NCBI GenBank assembly: GCA_002373775.1
Contig: DFJW01000077.1
Location: 1 to 64,000 of the forward strand
From: Ruminococcus flavefaciens
GTDB lineage: Bacteria; Bacillota; Clostridia; Oscillospirales; Ruminococcaceae
Direction of reading: 5' to 3'
DNA length: 64,000 nt
Each line of letters starts with the position of its first letter. Position 1 is the stretch's first letter. Made by a program: the position numbers and the translations under genes. Below are positions 58,306-64,000 of this stretch, piece after piece. The notes under the pieces were generated by a model. The model worked only from the letters and a program-made list of their open reading frames with translations, was not told the DNA's origin and did not search any database.

Positions 58306-61300
58306 ATGGCATGGACACAACAGCAGGAGAACGCAATAACAGCCCGCGGTTCATCAGTTATCGTATCTGCGGCAGCTGGAAGCGGAAAGACAGCCGTGCT
58401 CACCGAAAGGCTCGTTCGTCTGATATCCGATCCGAAGTCCGGAGTCAGAGCAGACAGGATGATAGTTGTCACCTTCACCAATGATGCGGCAGCCGAACTC
58501 AAAAAGCGCCTTGATTCCAAACTCCGTGACATAATAGCCGAACGTCCCGGTGATATACATCTGCTCAGGCAGCAGGTGCTGCTCCAGAATGCCAGGATAT
58601 CCACCATCAACTCCTTCTGTTTCGAACTGCTCAGGGACAATATAACAGATCAGGGGATAACATCCGGATTCAGTGTGCTTGACGAGACCGACCACAACGT
58701 AATGCGTTCTCAGGCAATGGATGAACTGATAAACTATTACAGTGAAAACGAATATGAGAAGATATCGTATCTGTACGACCGTTTCTGCATCAGGAACGAC
58801 AGAAGACTCATTGAAGTGCTGAATAGTATAGACAATTTCCTCGCGTCAGCAGCATTCCGTGACAAGTGGCTCGATAACGCGGTTGCTGAGTATAAGAAGC
58901 CGCTGAAAGAAACGATATATTACAAGGCGCTTACGGAGCATTCCGTCTCACGTCTTGAAGCTGCTCTGAAGCTTTCGGAGGCATCATGTGCGATGATGAA
59001 CGACATCTTCCCCGATTTCAAAGAAGGCAGCCCTGCTGACAAGTCGCGCAAACAGGCGATAGAGGACTGCGAACGCATAGAAGACCTGATAGGCATATTC
59101 CGAAAAGGCATGCTCCCGTCTGCTGAGGAAGCCGAGAAAGCACAGGCGTTCGGAGACTTGGTGCGAGTTACAGCCAAGACGCCTCACAATTCACAGCTGC
59201 GTGATATATACAAGAAGCGTCGTACACAGTGCAGGAACATAGTCAAAAGCGTGATCGACGGCATAAGCACCGTGGAGAACGATTTTGCCGAGTCCGCCAG
59301 AGTTACGGAACTGCTTGCCGGGATGATACGCAAGTATCACGAACTGCTCTGGGAGAGAAAGTGCTCACGCAATGCCATAAGCTTTGATGACGGCGAGCGC
59401 CTTGCGCTTGAACTGTTGGCAGACTTTGATGAGAACGGCAGAATCAGACCGACAGCGACTGCCGAAAGGACAGCGGAGTACTATGATATAATCATGATAG
59501 ATGAGTATCAGGATTCAAACAACAAGGAGGACATGATATTCAAGCTGATATCCCGTAACTATAAGACCGATGCAGAGGGACAGCCGATGTACGGCGACAA
59601 TGTATTCCTTGTAGGAGATGTGAAGCAGTCCATTTATGGATTTCGCCTTGCGAATCCGCGGAACTTTATAAAGACGCTGAAGGATTCTGTCCCCTACTCA
59701 CCGGAAGAGAAATCACCGAATCAGGCAATAATACTGAACAAGAATTTCCGCAGTTCGCCGGAAGTTATAGACATGGTGAATTACGTTTTCAGCCAAGTGA
59801 TGTCTGAAAAATGCGGAGATATCACATATACAGACGAAGAGAAACTGTATTTCGGAGCAGTGGGCTATGAGGCAGCAGAACAGGAAAGAAAGACACAGAT
59901 CACTTTTATAAAGGATGAAGCAGCCGAGACTGATGACGACACACCGGCACATCTCCGTATAAAAACTGATCCCGAAGCTATATGGACAGCCTCAAAGATA
60001 GCGAAGATGCTTGACAGCGGAGTATCCGTTGCCGAGCGTGACGGAACGGTGAGAAAGTGCCGACCGTCGGATTTCTGCATACTTGTCAGGAGGAATTCAT
60101 TCATCAACATATACGCCAATGAGCTCATGAAACTGGGCGTACCGGCAAAAGGCGCCGAAGAGCAGGGATACCTGAGATCACGCGAAATAGCCGTGCTGAC
60201 AGATCTGCTGAGAGTGATAAACAATCCGCTGCTGGATATCCCGATGACAGCAGTAATGATGTCACCGATGTACATGTTCAGTGTAGGTGACGTAGCGGCT
60301 ATAAAGGCGCTGAGCAGCAGAAGACCGCTCTATTCGCTGCTGAAAGGGCTGATATCCGGCGAATTCCCGGAATTCAGCGACTTCTTCCTTATAGAGAGGT
60401 GCAGGGAATTCCTTGATTCTATCGACAGCTTCCGCCTCAGTTCTGTTACAATGACAATAGGTGAACTGATAGCATACATATACGACACCACAGATTTTAT
60501 TTCCGTAATGCAGATGAGTTCAGACGGCGAGAAGAAGCGGGCGAATCTGCGTGCACTTATCCAGTACGCCAAGGGCTACGAAGAAGCACTTGCGTTTGAA
60601 GGCTCAGGAGGGCTCGGAGGCTTCCTGCGTCATATCGACCGCATAATGGAGACCGGAGATCTTGCGCAGGGAAAACTGTCAGCAGCAGCCGGAGACTATG
60701 TGACAGTCCAGACATTCCACGCTTCAAAGGGGCTTGAATATCCGTTTGTATTCATAGCCGAGACCTCATGTCTTTTCCGAGACGAATCCGATACGGTCAT
60801 GTGTTCGGATGACGGACGCATAGGCTATGTGCTGTATGATCCTGAGATATACCGCAAATACAAGACGTTCCAGCAGATGATGCTTCACGGAGAAGCCGCA
60901 GACAAAGCGATGGGCGAGGAAATGAGACTGTTTTACGTCGGAATGACAAGAGCAAGGCAGCAGCTGTTCATAAATCTGAAATGCGGAGAAAAAGCGCTCA
61001 AGCGGGTAAGTTCGCAGATAGAGGATTGTGTGGTCAGCGGTGACATAAACTCGATTGCGGCATCTGCAAAGAGCCATTCTGACTGGATATGGGCATCACT
61101 GATCCGTCACAGAGCATTCGGCGATATAGCGGACCTGCTCGGCATCGAGACCGGCGAGTTCGGCATACCTGAGGCAGTATATGATGACGACATCTTCACT
61201 TATGAATTAGCCGGTGAAAGCGATAACGCTGAAGCGCCTGATGAAGAGATAGTTATTTCAGAAGGACCGGACGAAGCGATAATATCAGAGCTGAAACGGA

Positions 61301-61962
61301 TAATAGCAATGGACTACGACCGGACTTTCTCAGAAATGCCGGCAAAGCTGAGCGTTACGCAGATAACAAAAAAGCTGCTTCCGGAAGGCGAGAGCGCAGA
61401 CTACAAGCTGAAACGCCCGAGATTCATCTCCGCTGAGAAAACACTGACAGGAGCAGAGAGAGGAACAGCGATCCATACGTTTTTCCAGTACTGTGATCTT
61501 GAAGCAGCGAAGGAAGACGCAGATTCCGAGCTTATCCGCATGGAAGATCTCGGATACCTTACACCAGCGCAGGCAGATTCCATAAGTATCCCGAACGTTC
61601 AGGCGTTTTTTGAAAGCAGCATATACAGACGTATGTGTGCAGCAAAGCAGATATGGCGAGAGAAAAAGTTCATGGTAGCCGTATCAGAATTAAAGCTTGA
61701 CGAAGATCTTGCAGGACCGCTCATGAAAGCGGACGGCATGATAAAGGGCATAATCGACATGATGTTCGAAGAGCCTGACGGCATAGTGATAGTTGATTAC
61801 AAATCAGACAGAGGTGCGACAGCAGCGCAGTTATCCGAGCGTTATTCAGCACAACTCCGGCTCTACCGCGCAGCAGTAGAACTGACGATCGGAAAAAAGG
61901 TCAAGGAAGCGTATCTCTATTCATTTGAACTGAAAAAGCAGATACCCATAGAGCTGAACTGA
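58306..61962 (+). CDS. addA: AddAB helicase-nuclease subunit A
   Basis: 1218-residue UvrD/RecB-type helicase with nuclease. Walker A AAGSGKT (23-29), VVTFTNDAAAELKKRL, the DEXX box IIMIDEYQDSN near 397, VGDVKQSIYGFRLA, and VQTFHASKGLEYPFVF are helicase motifs in order. The C-terminal nuclease has GIIDMMF and IVIVDYKSDRG near 1163. The start is the ATG one base after addB's TGA, behind AAGGAGG; an in-frame upstream start overlaps addB without need. Translation is coupled. Confidence 0.96.
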   Translation: MAWTQQQENAITARGSSVIVSAAAGSGKTAVLTERLVRLISDPKSGVRADRMIVVTFTNDAAAELKKRLDSKLRDIIAERPGDIHLLRQQVLLQNARISTINSFCFELLRDNITDQGITSGFSVLDETDHNVMRSQAMDELINYYSENEYEKISYLYDRFCIRNDRRLIEVLNSIDNFLASAAFRDKWLDNAVAEYKKPLKETIYYKALTEHSVSRLEAALKLSEASCAMMNDIFPDFKEGSPADKSRKQAIEDCERIEDLIGIFRKGMLPSAEEAEKAQAFGDLVRVTAKTPHNSQLRDIYKKRRTQCRNIVKSVIDGISTVENDFAESARVTELLAGMIRKYHELLWERKCSRNAISFDDGERLALELLADFDENGRIRPTATAERTAEYYDIIMIDEYQDSNNKEDMIFKLISRNYKTDAEGQPMYGDNVFLVGDVKQSIYGFRLANPRNFIKTLKDSVPYSPEEKSPNQAIILNKNFRSSPEVIDMVNYVFSQVMSEKCGDITYTDEEKLYFGAVGYEAAEQERKTQITFIKDEAAETDDDTPAHLRIKTDPEAIWTASKIAKMLDSGVSVAERDGTVRKCRPSDFCILVRRNSFINIYANELMKLGVPAKGAEEQGYLRSREIAVLTDLLRVINNPLLDIPMTAVMMSPMYMFSVGDVAAIKALSSRRPLYSLLKGLISGEFPEFSDFFLIERCREFLDSIDSFRLSSVTMTIGELIAYIYDTTDFISVMQMSSDGEKKRANLRALIQYAKGYEEALAFEGSGGLGGFLRHIDRIMETGDLAQGKLSAAAGDYVTVQTFHASKGLEYPFVFIAETSCLFRDESDTVMCSDDGRIGYVLYDPEIYRKYKTFQQMMLHGEAADKAMGEEMRLFYVGMTRARQQLFINLKCGEKALKRVSSQIEDCVVSGDINSIAASAKSHSDWIWASLIRHRAFGDIADLLGIETGEFGIPEAVYDDDIFTYELAGESDNAEAPDEEIVISEGPDEAIISELKRIIAMDYDRTFSEMPAKLSVTQITKKLLPEGESADYKLKRPRFISAEKTLTGAERGTAIHTFFQYCDLEAAKEDADSELIRMEDLGYLTPAQADSISIPNVQAFFESSIYRRMCAAKQIWREKKFMVAVSELKLDEDLAGPLMKADGMIKGIIDMMFEEPDGIVIVDYKSDRGATAAQLSERYSAQLRLYRAAVELTIGKKVKEAYLYSFELKKQIPIELN

Positions 61963-61970
61963 CAGATGCA

Positions 61971-62001
61971 ATAAGCCCCGGCATTGAATGCCGGGGCTTA
62001 T
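61971..62001. terminator. Hairpin between addA and htrA
   Basis: Stem ATAAGCCCCGGCATT/AATGCCGGGGCTTAT with a single unpaired base, so the tip must open. No T run on either side, but position between convergent genes suggests bidirectional termination. Confidence 0.6.
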
Positions 62002-62036
62002 CGTGTAAGGAGATGTGTATGAAATGGTAAATTTCG

Positions 62037-63509
62037 TTATCTGCGTTCGTGTTCACCGGATGACTTGGAAGCCTTGTCAGCATTGGCATCCTGGAGAGTA
62101 ACACGGACATCGATATCCTGACCGGCTCTTGAAATAGTGAGTGTGATAGTATCGCCAGCCTTGTATCTGTTCTTTATTTCGTTGAGTTCTTCTGTAGTCT
62201 TGATGGGTTCATCTTCAACAGCGATGATAACGTCACCGATCTGGATACCTGCAAGATCAGCAGCACCGCCTGCAACTACCTCACGGATATAAACGCCCAT
62301 GGGGATGTTGAAGTAATTGGAATAAGTCTCAGTGATCTCAGTTGTAGTGATACCAAGCTGAGGTCTGCCGCTGACGTAACCGTTGTTGAGGAGTTCATCA
62401 ACGATGTGTTTAGCTTCTGTTATCGGGATAGCGAAACCGAGACCTTCGATGCTTGCAGAACCGTAGCTGGATGACATCTTAGCTGAGTTGATACCTATTA
62501 CCTGACCGCAGCTGTTGAGGAGCGGACCGCCGGAGTTACCGGAGTTGATAGCCGCATCAGTCTGTATGAGGTTCATTTTCTTATCGTTGATATTTATCAT
62601 ACGGTCGCAATCTGAAACGATGCCACTTGTAACAGTACCGAAGAGGTCGAAGCCGAGGGGATTACCGACCGCGATAACGAGTTCACCCTTTCTGAGTTCA
62701 TCGCTGTCACCGAAAGTTGCGGGTTTAAGACCGGTCTCATCGACTTTGAGAATAGCAATATCAGTTTCAACATCATAAGCGATGATCTTGGCTTCATGTT
62801 CGCTTTCGTCGCTGAACAGTACAGAAACTTCGATAGCCTCGCCGGCATGGTAAGTGCTGCTGTCATCATAGATGCAGTGAGCGTTAGTAACGATATATCC
62901 GTCTTCCGACATGATGATACCAGTACCTGTACCGATCATTTCCTCAGTAGTAGGATCACTGCTCCAGCCGAAGAAAGAGTACTGCTGAGTGAATTCGAAA
63001 GTAGCAGATACACCTACAACAGAAGGCATGATATCTTCAACGATATCGGGGATCGGCTTAGCATCATCTCTTGCAGCGAGGTCGAACAAAGTCAGAGAGT
63101 AGTTATCCGAACTGCCGCTGACAGATTCTTCCTCCTCCTCGTCATCGACAGCCTTATTGTCCATCTGGGAAGCGGAAGTGAATTCCGAAAGTTCATTATC
63201 GTCCTGATGATCCTTATATATCTTATATCCGAAAGCACCGGCAGCACCGGCGATAGCGATACAGAGGATAAAAGCGGCAGCCTTCAGGAATCCGTTCTTT
63301 TTGTGCTTAGGAGCAGCAGTAGAGTTTTCGGCAGTATAGGCGTAAGAATTACCGGTATTGTTATTGTAGTTACCGAAGGGGTTATTGTATTTTGGAGCGT
63401 CGAATGACTGAGAATTATCTGAGACATGCTCCGGACCGGAAGTACTTGTAGGGACGTCGTCTGAAACGTCACTGTTGTAATTGTTATTATCGTAAAGATT
63501 ATCTGACAT
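62037..63509 (-). CDS. htrA: HtrA-type membrane serine protease with PDZ domain
   Basis: 490 residues. An unusual Asn/Ser-rich cytoplasmic N-terminus (about 85 residues), one membrane helix (AAAFILCIAIAGAAGAFGY), an acidic linker, a trypsin-like S1C domain with His211 (TNAHC), Asp250 (TDIAIL) and Ser326 (GNSGGP), and a single PDZ domain (from about 395, GVYIREVVAGGAADLAGIQ). It should degrade misfolded proteins at the outer membrane face. The start chosen has AAAGGA 8 bases before it; a longer frame into the upstream region lacks support. A -10 TATAAT lies at 63559-63564 without a good -35. Confidence 0.92.
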   Translation of the reverse strand: MSDNLYDNNNYNSDVSDDVPTSTSGPEHVSDNSQSFDAPKYNNPFGNYNNNTGNSYAYTAENSTAAPKHKKNGFLKAAAFILCIAIAGAAGAFGYKIYKDHQDDNELSEFTSASQMDNKAVDDEEEEESVSGSSDNYSLTLFDLAARDDAKPIPDIVEDIMPSVVGVSATFEFTQQYSFFGWSSDPTTEEMIGTGTGIIMSEDGYIVTNAHCIYDDSSTYHAGEAIEVSVLFSDESEHEAKIIAYDVETDIAILKVDETGLKPATFGDSDELRKGELVIAVGNPLGFDLFGTVTSGIVSDCDRMININDKKMNLIQTDAAINSGNSGGPLLNSCGQVIGINSAKMSSSYGSASIEGLGFAIPITEAKHIVDELLNNGYVSGRPQLGITTTEITETYSNYFNIPMGVYIREVVAGGAADLAGIQIGDVIIAVEDEPIKTTEELNEIKNRYKAGDTITLTISRAGQDIDVRVTLQDANADKASKSSGEHERR

Positions 63510-63603
63510 CGCAACCATCCTTTCAACAGCGGAACTCGTTCCGCATAAACTAATTAATATTATAAGCCTAATTGTGATAATTTTATGATAACATATAGAA
63601 AAA

Positions 63604-63645
63604 ACGCAAAAAAGAGGAGAAGCCCGGAACCTTCCGGACTTCTCC
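63604..63645 (-). terminator. Terminator of the thioesterase gene
   Basis: Minus strand: stem GGAGAAG-CCGGAA pairing across a short loop (63616-63645), followed by TCTTTTTTGCG. It begins 6 bases after the gene's stop codon. Confidence 0.82.
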
Positions 63646-63651
63646 ATGATA

Positions 63652-64000
63652 TCAGTCAAGTTTTGCTTTTGTTTTAGCAGTGAACTTCTCACCGTAAACG
63701 AGGAATCGTTTGTGCTCACCTTCACCGATCGGACCTTTTTCATCAGAAGCAGTGACTCTGAAAGTGAATTCTCTTCCGTTTACAGCTGTGAGTACAGCCT
63801 CTGCCGTGACTTTCATGTAAGGCGGAGTAGCGGAAGTGTGCTTTACATTCATCTCGGTGCCTACAGTTGTCTCATCGCCTTCAAGGTGATCTGCAAGGCA
63901 GCTGCATGCAGCCTTTTCCATGAGCATTATCATGACCGGCGTAGCGAAAACATCAAGGCTTCCGCTTCCGACATTTGATGCAAGTTCGTTATCTGATACA
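63652..64000 (-). CDS. Hot-dog thioesterase, FlK-like (partial, start outside the window)
   Basis: The frame stays open to the window edge, so the N-terminus lies beyond it; at least 115 residues are visible. The first visible stretch, NVGSGSLDVFATPVMIMLME, is the family's conserved opening, then HTSATPPYMKVTAEAVL and a GEGEHKRFLV ending. These are marks of the fluoroacetyl-CoA-thioesterase-like hot-dog group, which hydrolyses small acyl-CoAs. An in-frame ATG at 63933 would remove the conserved opening and is rejected. Substrate unknown. Confidence 0.85.
   Translation of the reverse strand, partial: VSDNELASNVGSGSLDVFATPVMIMLMEKAACSCLADHLEGDETTVGTEMNVKHTSATPPYMKVTAEAVLTAVNGREFTFRVTASDEKGPIGEGEHKRFLVYGEKFTAKTKAKLD

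Noticed and set aside
1..64000. CRISPR arrays, insertion sequences, prophage or integrative elements
   Set aside because: No spaced direct repeats, transposase, integrase or att-like duplications were seen; the tRNA genes are intact and flanked by normal terminators.

Overview
The window looks like chromosomal DNA of a strictly anaerobic, Gram-positive gut or rumen Clostridia, most probably a Ruminococcus-like member of the Oscillospiraceae. The evidence is an Rnf complex in the clostridial order C-D-G-E-A-B, Pta-based acetate metabolism, AddAB instead of RecBCD, Thr/Glu-rich linkers on lipoproteins, a tandem GH25 lysozyme, a GH130 mannoside phosphorylase, and sporulation regulators (spoIIAA-spoIIAB-sigF, spoIIGA-sigE, a BofA-like protein). 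I saw no insertion sequence, prophage, CRISPR array or rRNA. Gene density is high, and most transcription units carry a readable sigma-A promoter with a 17-bp spacer and a stem-loop terminator.

Layout. 1-8.2 kb: tail of a sortase substrate, tRNA-Arg, pta, a YdbC/PC4-like protein, a CPA2 antiporter, a flavodoxin/ferredoxin protein, a LacI-sensor diguanylate cyclase and a patatin. 8.4-13.9 kb: two tRNAs, then rnfCDGEAB behind a long leader. 13.9-16.5 kb: an 18-residue Cys-rich peptide gene with its own promoter and terminator, tspO and phosphoesterases. 16.5-22.6 kb: an operon that should turn phosphoenolpyruvate into 2-aminoethylphosphonate and probably CMP-activate it, with a solute-binding lipoprotein inside it. 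22.8-27.8 kb: an AT-rich membrane protein, GH130, a DUF6311-like and a DUF3810-like membrane protein. 27.9-31.5 kb: sigE-spoIIGA and a divergent DEAD-box helicase. 31.5-38.1 kb: FMN riboswitch followed by ribD-ribE-ribBA-(membrane protein)-ribH-(HAD phosphatase)-(lipoprotein peptidase). 38.2-43.8 kb: YfcE-like phosphodiesterase, three small proteins plus BofA, pyrimidine-nucleoside phosphorylase, a zinc-ribbon protein and the spoIIA operon. 43.8-47.5 kb: lepA-x-x-hemW. 47.6-54.9 kb: cell-wall genes (a D-Ala-D-Ala carboxypeptidase-like protein without catalytic residues, an amidase, a serine hydrolase, a double GH25), with prephenate dehydrogenase and an RluA-type enzyme among them. 55-62 kb: addB-addA. 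62-64 kb: htrA and a partial hot-dog thioesterase.

The most unusual observations are a conserved box abutting the -35 element of two or three unrelated promoters, the isolated 18-residue peptide gene, the CMP-aminoethylphosphonate operon, the carboxypeptidase pseudoenzyme, and the rnf leader that contains a start-stop codon pair.
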